Assembly: GCF_001640025.1 (NCBI RefSeq)
Contig: NC_031671.1
Location: forward strand, 496,001-560,000
DNA length: 64,000 nt
Origin: Sugiyamaella lignohabitans
Taxonomy: Eukaryota > Ascomycota > Dipodascomycetes > Dipodascales > Trichomonascaceae
Reading direction: 5' to 3'
The translations under genes were made by a program, and so were the position numbers. This document shows positions 32,580-45,446 of this stretch, in pieces; positions within the stretch are counted from its first letter, which is position 1, and each line of letters opens with the position of its first letter. Below the pieces are notes generated by a model. The model saw nothing but the letters and a program-made list of their open reading frames with translations, was not told the origin of the DNA and did no database searches.

Positions 32580-32716
32580 GCCTCCGGCGGCTGGGGCGTT
32601 GCCCCAGACCCCGTTGCTCCTGCTTCGCAGGAGATACCAGAGACCCCCCCGCAACCGACTCGAGCGAAGCGAGAGGAGCCTTGGGGTCTGGGGCAGCGCC
32701 CCAGCCGCCGGAGGCA
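32580..32716. repeat. GC-rich inverted-repeat element, full copy (A/C)
   Basis: Arms carry GGGGCGTTGCCCC and GGGGCAGCGCCCC inner stems, differing from the usual TCC-loop version. It lies between the convergent ends of GLC8 and VPS55. Confidence 0.9.
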
Positions 32717-32750
32717 GCTGGACCCCCAAGAACTGCAAATCGGATATGTA

Positions 32751-33326
32751 TTAGAACTCCTCGGATTCGTGGAAGAACATGCCAAAAGTGATGATGGTGG
32801 TGTAGACGAGCAGACCACCGGTCAGTGACATGAACATGGCCGCGAAACTGATCATGTGGTTATGGGCAAATACCACGGGCAGGGCCAGGCCGCTGAACAC
32901 CAGGAACCCCGTGGCAAACCGCCCGAAATCGACTACAGTTCCCGTCGTCTCGCTCATAAAATCGTCGCCGTTCGACCACTGGTTACACAGGGCATTCGGA
33001 AGTGGCGCCAGAAGAAACATGGCAACTGGAATTGGCTGTTAGTGGTCGGTAGGGTTGTGCCTCCGGCAACTGGGGCTCTGCCCCAGACCCCGTGGCTCGC
33101 TTCGCGAGTTCTGGGGGTTCGTAGCCAGCTTTGGAAGTCAACGGAAAACCAGAGACTGGAAAAGAGGAGTTGATTTGAGTGGATGGACCATGGTAGAGTA
33201 CTTACCAACTGCTAATGGCAGCCAATTGTCCCATAGAGCACATGATAGAATGATGAGCAGAAATCCCACCGCCAGCACGCTGGACAGCGAAATGATCTTG
33301 TATAAAGGGCTGACTGTGAATGCCAT
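32751..33326 (-). CDS. VPS55: Vacuolar protein sorting protein 55 (one intron)
   Basis: This 131-residue four-helix membrane protein acts in endosome-to-vacuole trafficking with Vps68. Exons are 33206-33326 and 32751-33025. The intron (33026-33205, 180 bp) has donor GTAAGT, a CACTAAC branch site and acceptor TTCCAG, and contains a partial GC-rich element. The protein starts MAFTVSPLYKIISLSSVLAV, then GFLLIILSCALWDNWLPL, FLLAPLPNALC, a DFMSETTGTVVDFGRFATGF loop, and FSGLALPVVFAHNHMI. These match the Vps55/OB-RGRP family at each conserved block. Length is close to yeast Vps55 (140 residues). The C-terminus ends FFHESEEF. Confidence 0.95.
33059..33108. repeat. GC-rich element, half copy inside VPS55 intron
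   Basis: A left arm with a mutated terminal box (CCTCCGGCAAC) and a shortened tip B. Splice signals on both sides are intact. Confidence 0.85.
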
Positions 33327-33677
33327 GATCGATAATAAAATAATACACACTTAAGTTTCTGATTCGTTTGATCGTTTGTGCACTGATACCACCAGTGTTC
33401 AGACGATGCTATCTCTCTCTGTATTCAGTGAGTAAGTGACTGAGTGCCGTCTCTGTCTTCGTATCCAACAAAATAAGCCTCAGAGAATCCGCAAACTTAT
33501 ACTTTCTCCTGCTATTCCTACCAATTGATAACACACTTGTGACACACTCAACAGTCTCTAACTACTACAATCTCTCACACAGTCCTGTTATCGATAGCGA
33601 CCTGGTCTCAGTCCTTCTGGGGTAGCTTCTCCGCCTCTGACCGCTACAGGGGTGCTATGCTACTAAAGGGGGGGAAT

Positions 33678-33816
33678 GCCTCCGGCGGCTGGGGCTCCGC
33701 CCCAGACCCTGGTTGCTCCTGCTCCGCAGGAGATGGCTGGGACCGTCTGCGCAACCGACTCGAGCGCAGCGAGAGGAGCCACGGGGTCTGGGGCAAAGCC
33801 CCAGCCGCCGGAGGCA
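33678..33816. repeat. GC-rich inverted-repeat element, full copy (A/C)
   Basis: Tip A with a TCC loop on the left and tip C on the right, with the standard GGGACCGTC spacer. Confidence 0.9.
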
Positions 33817-34003
33817 CGGCCACCTGTCACGTGATAGCATGCGGGTATGTGTATATTATGCAGTTTCGAGTCTGTCCTTAAGCACATAAACGAGAGAGCC
33901 GCACTACAAGTGGCTCCATATCCGACTCCAGTCAAATCACCCCACCACCACCAAACCCCCCAACTCAGGCCCCAAAAATAAACCACAGGGACCCCCACGG
34001 AAC

Positions 34004-34063
34004 GACTCGAGCGCAGCGAGAGGAGCCACGGGGTCTGGGGCGGAGCCCCAGCCGCCGGAGGCA
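34004..34063. repeat. GC-rich element, half copy (right arm, tip C)
   Basis: A right arm preceded by ACGGAACGACTC of the spacer, suggesting a truncated full copy. Confidence 0.87.
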
Positions 34064-34586
34064 GGGTGGGACCCGTAGCCGTGCAGCGGTTACTGGAGCA
34101 ACGCAACAATAACAGAGCGACGCGTAGTTTATTGGAGAACCCTAACATACAGCGCGGCAGTTAGCCCCTGGGAGCAGAAAGGTAAACATTGAAATTTGCA
34201 TCGTCAACAACAGAGATTGAGCATTAAACAGCGCATCACTTGATCAGTGCGATAACAGAATCCCGAGCAACCTCGATTTTTGATAGCAGGCCCCCATCGA
34301 CCGACCGGCTAGCAACGACACGCGACCTCTGTTGATCGGATATTTCATATTTATACCGCCAATAAATCAGAAATCTGCCAGTAAACAAACAACCAACCAC
34401 TTTTGACTTTGGAACCAACAGCGTCTCGCGATCCCGAATCAAAATTTTTTTTAGCGATCTCTGATTTCCGACACCTGATTTTGTGATTCTTGTTCGTGAT
34501 TTGTGATCAGCCACTTTTTTTTCGACCTTTACCTTTTCCCAATTTTTTTTCAGTTTTGATCTCCCTTTGAATACCCCTGAGACGAA

Positions 34587-36137
34587 ATGAGAGAAATCGT
34601 AAGTTCACAGGTTTTCGCTGGAAGGATCTGCCTCCGGCGGCTGGGGCTGCGCCCCAGACCCCCCGGCTCCTCTCGCTTCGCTCGAGTCGTTTTTGTGTCG
34701 GGTCGCGGCAAAACTCCTGCGAAGCAGGAGCAACCAGGGTCTGGGGCGGAGCCCCAGCCGCCGGAGGCAGACTCCCCCAGTCCCCGAGTGGGTGCTAACA
34801 GAATTTAGATTCATTTGAGTGCTGGCCAGTGTGGTAACCAGATCGGTGCTGCGTTTTGGCAGACGATTTCGTCGGAGCACGGAATCGATGGCGACGGATG
34901 TTTCCGTGGTGAGAGCGACCTCCAGTCCGAGAGGTTGGATGTCTATTATAACGAGGCGGCCACTGGAAAGTGGGTTCCTCGTGCGGTTCTGGTTGATTTA
35001 GAGCCTGGTACTATGGACGCAGTTCGTAGTGGTCCTTTTGGAAACTTGTTTAGACCAGATAACTTTGTGTTTGGCCAGTCGGGTGCTGGTAATAACTGGG
35101 CTAAGGGCCATTACACCGAGGGTGCGGAGTTGGTCGACAATGTTCTTGATATTGTCAGACGTGAGGCCGAGGGTTGTGATTCTTTACAAGGCTTCCAAAT
35201 CGCTCATTCTTTGGGCGGTGGTACTGGTTCTGGTATGGGTACTTTACTTATTTCCAAGATCAGAGAAGAGTTCCCCGATAGAATGATGGCTACTTTCTCA
35301 GTAGTTCCTTCACCCAAGGTTTCTGATACCGTTGTCGAACCTTATAATGCCACTTTGTCTATCAATGAACTCGTTAATTATGCTGATGAGACTTTCTGTA
35401 TTGATAACGAGGCTCTTTATAACATCTGTCAACAAACCTTGAAGATGCCTCAACCTACTCACGGCGACTTGAACCAGCTGATTTCTGCTGTTATGTCGGG
35501 TGTCACTACATGCTTGAGATACCCTGGTCAATTGAACAGTGACCTACGTAAATTGGCGGTTAATTTGGTGCCTTTCCCCAGATTACACTTTTTCACAGTT
35601 GGATTTGCTCCTCTTTCTGCCATTGGCTCGAAATCGTTCCGTTCTTTGACTGTTCCTGAACTGACTCAACAGATGTTTGATGCCAAGAATATGATGGCTG
35701 CTGCCGACCCCAGACTCGGAAGATATCTTACAGTGGCTGCTTTCTTCCGAGGAAAGGTGTCTATGAAGGAAGTTGAGGACCAAATGAGAAGCGTTCAAGA
35801 GCGTAACTCGGCTTATTTTGTGGAATGGATTCCCAATAACGTGCAAAGTGCCATCTGTTCGATCCCACCCAAGGGACTCAAGATGTCGGCCACTTTTGTG
35901 GGTAACTCGACCTCGATCCAGGAGCTGTTCAAGCGAGTGGGCGACCAGTTCTCGGCCATGTTCCGCAGAAAAGCTTTCTTGCACTGGTACATCAACGAAG
36001 GAATGGACGAGATGGAGTTCACCGAAGCCGAGTCCAACATGAACGACCTCGTCTCCGAATACCAACAATACCAACAGGCCGCGGCCTACGAAGAGGAGCT
36101 CGACTACGAAGACGAGGCTCCTATCGACGAAATGTAA
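34587..36137 (+). CDS. TUB2: Beta-tubulin (one intron after a 12-nt exon)
   Basis: This 446-residue protein is beta-tubulin, which polymerises with alpha-tubulin into microtubules. Exon 1 (34587-34598) encodes only MREI, and exon 2 runs 34809-36137. The intron (34599-34808, 210 bp) has donor GTAAGT, a GCTAAC branch site and acceptor TTTAG, and contains a full GC-rich element. Family motifs: the MREI start that mediates tubulin autoregulation in animals, [10 protein letters not shown], the GTP-binding loop [10 protein letters not shown], and [15 protein letters not shown]. The acidic C-terminal tail ends EDEAPIDEM. Length equals that of typical beta-tubulins. Codons are strongly biased, consistent with high expression. 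Confidence 0.98.
34630..34769. repeat. GC-rich element, full copy inside TUB2 intron
   Basis: Tip C left and tip A right; it occupies two thirds of the 210-bp intron without touching the splice signals. Confidence 0.92.
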
Positions 36138-36188
36138 TCCTCTTTATCCTCCTAATACTAATTATATACTGTGGTGAATGCTGCTACT

Positions 36189-36276
36189 GCCTCCGGCCTC
36201 TGGACATCCTTCTATCGGGGCATGCCTCCGGCGGCTGGGGCGCTGCCCCAGACCCCGTTGTGCTCGCTTCGCGAGC
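36189..36276. repeat. GC-rich element, half copy (left arm, tip B) plus fragment
   Basis: A complete left arm at 36224-36276, preceded by a 15-bp terminal-box fragment at 36189-36203, beyond the TUB2 stop. Confidence 0.85.
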
Positions 36277-36365
36277 GGCGAGGGGGTTGTGGCTTCGTGA
36301 GGTGTTTTCTGGATCGTGAAGCGAGGGTTGACGAACTTTCTGAACCATCTTCAGCTGTTTGGGTC

Positions 36366-36420
36366 TGCCTCCGGCGGCTGGGGCGCTGCCCCAGACCCCA
36401 TTGTGCTCGCTTCGCGAGCT
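36366..36420. repeat. GC-rich element, half copy (left arm, tip B)
   Basis: A second left arm with tip B in the TUB2-FAN1 interval. Confidence 0.88.
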
Positions 36421-36649
36421 GTGAGGAGGCTGGCGGTAAAAACTCCTGGCGCTAACTGGTCTACGATATTTGATTATAATTTATTACATTATAAAACATT
36501 TGTGATGTGAGAAACTCTTCGTAGTGAAACAGTAACTGTAGCTATTTCCTCAGTATTCGATAAATATATAAATATTTCATGTATATCAATGACCCAAGAC
36601 GCGACTTCGACGAGTGCTACAACTGCATTTCAAGAAAAGTCCCGAATTG

Positions 36650-36703
36650 GCTCACGAAGCGAGCACTACGGAGTCTGGGACAGCCCCCTAGCCGAGGGGG
36701 GCA
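36650..36703. repeat. GC-rich element, degenerate half copy (right arm, tip B)
   Basis: A right arm with several substitutions, including CCTAGCCGAGGGGGG in place of the usual terminal box; an old copy. Confidence 0.75.
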
Positions 36704-36763
36704 GTCTGAAACACGCGAATTCGACTGGAAATAAAACCGTATTTCGCAGGGTACCTCGAGCCA

Positions 36764-36817
36764 GCTCGCGAAGCGAGCACAGCGGGGTCTGGGGCAACGC
36801 CCCAGCCGCCGGAGGCT
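36764..36817. repeat. GC-rich element, half copy (right arm, tip B)
   Basis: A right arm with tip B. The flank AATTC(G/A)A(C/A)TGG-like sequence recurs between this and the neighbouring arms, hinting at duplication of a larger unit of about 115 bp. Confidence 0.85.
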
Positions 36818-36878
36818 GTCTGACACGAGCGAATTCAATGGTAAATGCAATGGTATTTTACAGGAGGTGCCCGAGTCG

Positions 36879-36932
36879 GCTCGCGAAGCGAGCACAACGG
36901 GGTCTGGGGCAGCGCCCCAGCCGCCGGAGGCA
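36879..36932. repeat. GC-rich element, half copy (right arm, tip B)
   Basis: A right arm ending just before the FAN1 stop codon at 36937. Confidence 0.87.
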
Positions 36933-36936
36933 CAGG

Positions 36937-39583
<2,647 letters not shown>

Positions 39584-39735
39584 AATCCGTCTCCACCACT
39601 CCACATCAACCTCCACCACCCGACCCCACCAGTACGGCGATACCCCTGGCGAACCGAACCCGCTGCCGTTCGCTGCTGCACGGCACACCCGTTATTATCA
39701 GCTCCACAGCGGCGACCACGGCGACGGGCCGTGCT

Positions 39736-39928
39736 GCCTCCGGCGACTGGGGCTCTGCCCCAGACCCCGTGGCTCCTCTCGCTGCGCTCGAGTCGTTGCT
39801 AGGACCCTGTACCCCGGTAGCCCGGTACCCCCACCACCCCCAAACACGGAGAGGGCAACCCCTCGCCCGACTCGAGCGAAGCGAGAGGAGCCGCGGGGTC
39901 TGGGGCGCAGCCCCAGCCGCCGGAGGCA
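39736..39928. repeat. GC-rich inverted-repeat element, full copy (C/C), long spacer
   Basis: Both arms carry tip C; the 75-bp spacer is C-rich and not the standard one. It lies 150 bp upstream of the FAN1 start. Confidence 0.88.
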
Positions 39929-40056
39929 CACCCCTCCACCAGCAGTATCGGGTTAGGAACCGGTACTTGCTATCGGTATCGGCCTTGCTTGCATGAACAA
40001 ACCACGAGGTCCGGTACTCGACGTCATCCTTCAACCCCCAACCTGGAGTGGGGTGT

Positions 40057-40197
40057 GCCTCCGGCGGCTGGGGCTCCGCCCCAGACCCTGGTTGCTCCTC
40101 TCGCTTCGCTCGAGTCGTTTGACGGGGTGCTCACCTCGCCGCTCCGCGAAGCGGAGCACAACCAGGGTCTGGGGCGGAGCCCCAGCCGCCGGAGGCA
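40057..40197. repeat. GC-rich inverted-repeat element, full copy (C/D)
   Basis: Left arm with tip C and right arm with the rarer tip D (GCTCCGC-GAA-GCGGAGC). Confidence 0.9.
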
Positions 40198-40636
40198 CAC
40201 ACCCCCACGGAGGTTAAATTAACCAGTCGGGAGAGAATGTGTAATTACCGGTCGGAAATAGCAGCAAACGTTGTCAGAAGTGAGGTGCATACATACGCAC
40301 CACGCACCACGCACCCCACTACGCATGGTGCGGCAGATCACAGCATGGTACCGTTGGTGGTCTCTCTGAAAGTAGTATTTCTTGAAACAGTGTTTCTCGT
40401 AGACTTTGATTATCACAGGCCAATCGTTTTTCCGGACTTCGTTTCAATTTTATCAGTCAATTATCCGGTCAGGCTTATCCAGACTGCTCGTTATATACTT
40501 CTACCAGGCCAGATTCGTCGTTTTCGCCTCGCAGGTTGACTGACTACAAGGAATAGACGGGCCAACTCCGAATCTTCCGAAACTTGAACGTTCAATAACT
40601 CAAGAGTCTGTTGTCTCATTCCTGATTTTTATCGCC

Positions 40637-42268
40637 ATGGTCTTACCGTTTGGAATCCCTTATCCCCCTGAGCCCGAGTCTGGGTTCTGGGGTGCTCAGT
40701 AAGTATCCTCCAGCCACCTTTGGATCCGGCAGGTACCTCTGGCATGAACGCATGAACCCATCTGCTATCAGACAGGATCTAGTTCTGGCTGCTGTCAGTG
40801 GCTGTTTATGATTTGAGACCTGCTTCAGTTGTTCAATATCGCATTCTGGTTTAATTCATGGTGGATTTGGAATTGGGATTCTGTGTGGTCAATCGGATGG
40901 GTCGGTCAGTAGACTCAATACAGCATGGCATGAGTACCATTGTCTGTGTACCTCTCTGTACCATTGTCTCTGTACCTCAGTACCGCTGTCTGTGTACCAC
41001 AGTCTCTGTCTCCCAGTTTTGCACTTCCATCATCCCCACGTAACGAGCGAAGCGAGCCACGGGGTCTGGGGCAGAGCCCCAGCCGCCGGAGGCAGACCCC
41101 CACCCCACCGTATCTAACAGATCTAGGACATCTACCATTGACTGGTGCGAGGAGAATTATGTGGTGTCTCCGTATGTGGCCGAGGCCATGAATACAGTGA
41201 CCAATTCAGGGTTTGTGTGGTTGGCTCTGTATGCTATGTACAATGTGATTGTGCACAAGCATGAGCTGCGGTTTTTGATTGTTTGCTTGGGGTTTACTAC
41301 AGTGGGTATTGGTAGTTGGATGTTTCATATGACGCTGTTGTACGAGTACCAGTTGTTGGACGAACTGCCCATGATCTATGCTACTTGTGTGCCGTACTGG
41401 ATTGTGTTTTCGTTTGGTAAATCCCGGATTGACTCGATAAAGGTTGCAGCGCAAATCACATCTGCTGCAGCTATCCTCACTGCAGTGTATCTCCACTACC
41501 GCAATCCCACGATCCATCAAGCAGGTTATGGAATTCTCAATCTAATAATTATAGCCAAGAGTGTTCAACTGACATCTCAACATGTCCATGATCCTCAGGC
41601 CCAGAAAGATCTCTGGCATACTTTGCTTATTGGATCCGGCAGCTTTCTCACCGGATACGCTCTATGGAACCTCGACATCCATCTCTGCGAGACCTGGCGT
41701 TTTGCTAGACGTTATGTTGGCATGCCGTACGGATTTATTCTGGAAGGTCATGCCTGGTGGCATTGTAAGTGATCTAATGCATCTATACTATGTGGAAGTA
41801 CATAGTTGTTGGAGCTGGAGCTCAGTCGAACTAACACATTTGTAGTATTAACAGGCCTTGGGTAAGTTTAAGTGACTCTTCGACACTGCCATTTTGTTGG
41901 AGCTGGGTACAGGTTGTGATTGGGTGTGGTTGGGTGTGATTGTGTGTGATTTGCGATTGTGTGTGATTGTGTGTGATTGTCGTGATTGGGTGTGATAGAC
42001 ATTCGATGATTAATATTGTCAGTTGTGGTGACACTGGTAGCATGTCTCACAACCAAATGTCTCTTGTTTACCAAACAGACAATAAAACGGTGGGGGTGAC
42101 AAATCTAACTAACTAACTTCTAGTGTTTACTACTACGTTGTGTACTTGGAGTACCTGCAAGCGTTCCTCAACAAGAAAGATGACCAGTATAGATACGTTT
42201 GGGGATGGAAGTTCCTTCCCCGTGTCGAACTTATCCCTGAAAAGCAGAGGGCCAAGAAATCCAAGTGA
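40637..42268 (+). CDS. YPC1: Alkaline (dihydro/phyto)ceramidase (three introns, 16-nt exon)
   Basis: This ER membrane enzyme hydrolyses ceramides to sphingoid bases. Four exons (40637-40698, 41127-41764, 41846-41861, 42124-42268) give 286 residues. All introns use GTAAGT donors with CTAAC-type branch sites. Intron 1 contains a GC-rich half element. Exon 3 is only 16 nt and encodes LLTGLG within the conserved GHAWWHLLTGLGVYYY motif. Other family motifs are GFWGAQTSTIDWCEENYVV near the N-terminus, the membrane histidine segment SWMFHMTLLYEYQLLDELP and SGSFLTGYALWNLD. Seven hydrophobic segments are expected. The C-terminus ends KKSK, a KKxx ER retrieval signal. Yeast has the paralogs YPC1 and YDC1; which one this corresponds to cannot be told here. 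Confidence 0.94.
41045..41094. repeat. GC-rich element, half copy inside ceramidase intron 1
   Basis: A right arm with a short tip (GAGCGAAGCGAGCC), about 20 bp before the CTAAC branch site. Confidence 0.88.
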
Positions 42269-42734
42269 GCGGGCCACTCGGGCAGTACCACACGGGCCTA
42301 GCATTTTTTTCTCTAGACTATTATTCTTCTTCACATGTGGCTGTAACAATGCTATATATTTATACCGCAAATATCGCGAAATGCAGACACACAAGCATCC
42401 CATACACCATCCCAAAAAAATCCCTAAAAACAAGCCTGAAAACAAGACAGCTGTTAAGATAACACCAGACCTGAAGCTTGACGGTAGCAAAACGTCGAAT
42501 CTCGGAGCTCTGACGCAATAACAGTGGATGCATGCTCCATGCGAGATAAGGGAAGATGCATGGCTTTGACAACCGATCGTCTGTGATCTAAACTGAAACA
42601 GGCAAGTGGGTAGGCGAAACGCAAGCGAGATTACCTCTCCAAACCGGCCGCCGGTTTTTTTGCAGCTGAAACACGGGCCTCATTTGGCCCCTCTCGACGC
42701 GGTCCTCCTCCCCTGAGACACATCAAAGTGGGTC

Positions 42735-42760
42735 GGGGGGGGGGGGGGGGGGGGGGGGGG
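42735..42760. repeat. Poly(G) tract of 26
   Basis: An uninterrupted run of 26 G on the + strand, capable of G-quadruplex formation and prone to length error in sequencing. Confidence 0.9.
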
Positions 42761-42842
42761 TAGGCCGGTGGGGGCAGCAGAGTGAGACTCTGGCAATGTT
42801 TCAAAACGAAATTACCAGTTCCCACTGGTGGGACAGGGACCT

Positions 42843-42979
42843 GCCTCCGGCGGCTGGGGCTCCGCCCCAGACCCTGGTTGCTCCTCTCGCTTCGCTCGAG
42901 TCGGGCGTCGACGGTCCCAGCAGTCTCCTGCGAAGCAGGAGCCACGGGGTCTGGGGCGGAGCCCCAGCCGCCGGAGGCA
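42843..42979. repeat. GC-rich inverted-repeat element, full copy (C/A)
   Basis: Tip C left and tip A right, about 80 bp after the poly(G) tract. Confidence 0.9.
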
Positions 42980-44214
42980 CGCCAGGGGGCCCCTAGCGTT
43001 TCGCGTGGCACGAGCCCGGCCGGCTGCAGTAGCCTGAACCAGGGGGTTAGCAGGCCCCAGGGGAGTGTGAGACGCGGGCCCAGGGGCAGGGATCGGGCCA
43101 GGAGGTGCGGGTGCGTTGGGGTGCGGGCCTGGGATGGCGCGGGCGTGGGCTCAGCCGCTTGGCGGGCGAGCAGCCCAGAGTTTCGCCTCACCCGGACAAC
43201 TCAGACAGACGCCCAGCAAACACACGCGATCGATTGCCGTCACCGTCGTTGTTTGCGCCGCAAAAATTTGTCACCTGGGCCGGTGAAAATATTTTTGGTG
43301 ATAATAGCAGGGGAAAATAGAAAGAAAGTGACCCGGGTCATGGCTGCTGACTGACAAAAAAATCAAGCCTAAATTTCTGCTCCCCTTGGCTAGCTTGGCT
43401 CGGCCCCCCCGGCGGCCGCCAATTACGAAGCAGGCAAGCCTCGAACGTTCTGCTGGCTGCGAGCGATGAGATTAGCATAATAAAATTGTTTCTAGAGGCA
43501 AATGCAGCAAAAAGCAAACGGCATGCTGCATCGAGCGATTCGTCGCATTCGCCAATAGAAACACGTCTAATTCAGATGAGCCAATCATACACGACCTAAT
43601 TCAAAGGGATCGGCAATGGCATTTGTACATAATCAGCACCTGCTTATCAAAAAAATGCACCCCTACCCTCGACAAGCAACTGAAGCTGGGGGTAGACCGG
43701 TCGATCAGTCTAGACCTCCCAAACAAATAAATATTGATTATGAACAGCCTTTTTTCTTATATATGCTAGATTGTGGACTGAAATTACACTTTTTCCTACT
43801 TACCACTGATATCTTGCAACTTGTCACTAATTATTATTTGGCCGTTGACAGCTTTTGCATACTTACCATTGAACTTTAACAGTAAAGTTATTGATTCAAA
43901 AAGGAATTACATTATTTCATATACAACTGAGACGTTTCTTACATTTGACTAAGAGGATAATTTGGCGTCGGGCAAATATTTTGTTTTCAGGAAATTACTT
44001 TTAGAATTAATTTTGTCTTGACCTGACTGTTCCAAAAATTATTAAAAGGACGGCAAAGCCTAACCGGTCGATCTGTTTTACTGTCTACAAGAGATTAAGT
44101 AATTATTTTCAGGGATAATTGAGTCGCGAACGGATTTTATTCGTGTTTTCATTTCCATTTTATTTTTCAACATCAACCACACTCACTTTCACATTCATTC
44201 ACATTCCATATACA

Positions 44215-45075
44215 ATGCTCGTGTTACTGAAAAACGCCATTTTTGGCAGTAACCAGGATGATAGAAGGTCGCTTCTGCCTACCGCCAGATCCTATGATAG
44301 CGTAAACACTATTGGATGCGATAATTGCCAAGACGATGATACCTGTTCCAGATCCTCATCTGCTACTGCCAGCAGTTTTATGGAGAGCGGTATTGCCAAC
44401 CCTAGAGTCATGTCGGATATTATCATTGGTCTTTCCGACGGATTGACTGTGCCATTTGCCCTGACTGCAGGTTTGTCATCACTGGGTGACTCGAAGCTCG
44501 TCATTACCGGTGGTCTTGCCGAGCTGGTATCAGGAGCCATCTCCATGGGTCTTGGAGGTTATCTTGCTGCCAGAAGTGAGAGCGAATATTACGAGCACCA
44601 AGTCGCCAAGGAAAAAGCTACCTATGCTGAGTCGCCCTGTTTGGCCACCCAATCTATCCAAGAGGTGCTTGCCGAGTACAAGCTGTCTCCCGAAACCATC
44701 AAGTCATTTGTTGCCGATTTAGAAAAGTCTCAAGAGGACACTGTAAACTTCATCATCCGTTTCGCCAGAGGATTAGAGGAGCCTGCCAGCGGCAGAGAGT
44801 TCACCTCGGCGATGACCATTGGACTCGCCTATTTCATGGGCGGTTTCGTTCCCCTGATTCCTTACTTTTTCGCCAACGACGTTGTCACCGGTCTCTACAT
44901 TTCCGCCATTGTCATGGCCATCACCCTGTTCCTGTTCGGATCCATCAAGACCGTCATCTCACTCGGCAAAGAATGCGGCCGCTCACAAATCCTCTCCAAC
45001 GGTGTCAAAATGACGCTCACCGGAGGTGTTGCCGCTGCTGCTGCCTGGGGACTTGTCCGGGCCATCGACAACTAA
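44215..45075 (+). CDS. CCC1: Vacuolar Fe2+/Mn2+ transporter, CCC1/VIT1 family
   Basis: This 286-residue protein belongs to the CCC1/VIT1 family, which moves ferrous iron and manganese into the vacuole. After a polar N-terminus the conserved SDIIIGLSDGLTVPFALTAG helix appears, then the GGLAELVSGAISMGLGGYLA segment typical of the family. The cytosolic metal-binding helical domain (SEYYEHQVAKEKATY and the ELxxxLxxY-like EVLAEYKLSPETIKSFVADL) follows. Three more membrane helices complete it: FTSAMTIGLAYFMGGFVPLI, DVVTGLYISAIVMAITLFLF and MTLTGGVAAAAAWGLV. Five membrane helices agree with family topology. The length is close to yeast Ccc1 (322 residues). The ATG at 44215 follows an A/C-rich leader and is the first methionine in frame. 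Confidence 0.94.
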   Translation: MLVLLKNAIFGSNQDDRRSLLPTARSYDSVNTIGCDNCQDDDTCSRSSSATASSFMESGIANPRVMSDIIIGLSDGLTVPFALTAGLSSLGDSKLVITGGLAELVSGAISMGLGGYLAARSESEYYEHQVAKEKATYAESPCLATQSIQEVLAEYKLSPETIKSFVADLEKSQEDTVNFIIRFARGLEEPASGREFTSAMTIGLAYFMGGFVPLIPYFFANDVVTGLYISAIVMAITLFLFGSIKTVISLGKECGRSQILSNGVKMTLTGGVAAAAAWGLVRAIDN

Positions 45076-45210
45076 CACCCAATCACCACTCCAGTGTCCT
45101 TATTTATTATTATTTGCTCAAGAAGTTGCTTTGTTCTGTTGCCTAATACCGTGTTTATTTGTTACTTGTAATGTACTCTTGTAATGAACCTGACCCGTCA
45201 CCTGCCAGTG

Positions 45211-45257
45211 TGTCTCCGTCGGCTGGGGCGCTGCCCCTGACCCCCGTGGATCCTGCT
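45211..45257. repeat. GC-rich element, degenerate left arm
   Basis: An arm with scattered changes (TCTCCGTCGGCTGGGGCG), followed by a partial tip. An older copy beside the intact one at 45277. Confidence 0.75.
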
Positions 45258-45276
45258 TGGACTCTACTGCCAGTCT

Positions 45277-45414
45277 GCCTCCGGCGGCTGGGGCGTTGCC
45301 CCAGACCCCATAGCTCCTGCTTCGCAGGAGTTGGTTGGGACCCTCGACGGAACGACTCGAGCGCAGCGAGAGGAGCAACCAGGGTCTGGGGCGGAGCCCC
45401 AGCCGCCGGAGGCA
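45277..45414. repeat. GC-rich inverted-repeat element, full copy (A/C)
   Basis: Tip A left and tip C right, with spacer GGGACCCTCGACGGAACGA. It sits between the convergent ends of CCC1 and the sacsin-like gene. Confidence 0.9.
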
Positions 45415-45446
45415 TGGCCCGCCCGTGAAAATGTAGTGAGATTAAA

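Larger units (their letters stand above)
33327..34586. promoter_or_regulatory. Shared upstream region of VPS55 and TUB2
   Basis: About 1.26 kb between divergent genes with two GC-rich elements and T-rich tracts close to TUB2 (near 34440-34555). I see no ORF or clear TATA box. Confidence 0.45.
42269..44214. other. Intergenic region between ceramidase and CCC1 genes
   Basis: About 1.9 kb. A poly(G) tract and a GC-rich element lie in the left part, a GC-rich segment (about 42990-43240) follows, and the rest is A/T-rich and should include the CCC1 promoter. The only ORFs derive from the repeat element or lack protein character. Confidence 0.45.

Noticed and set aside
42782..43354. A 190-codon ORF in the ceramidase-CCC1 interval
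   Set aside because: It begins in and depends on the GC-rich element; the remainder is Arg/Gly/Ala-rich GC sequence without family features.
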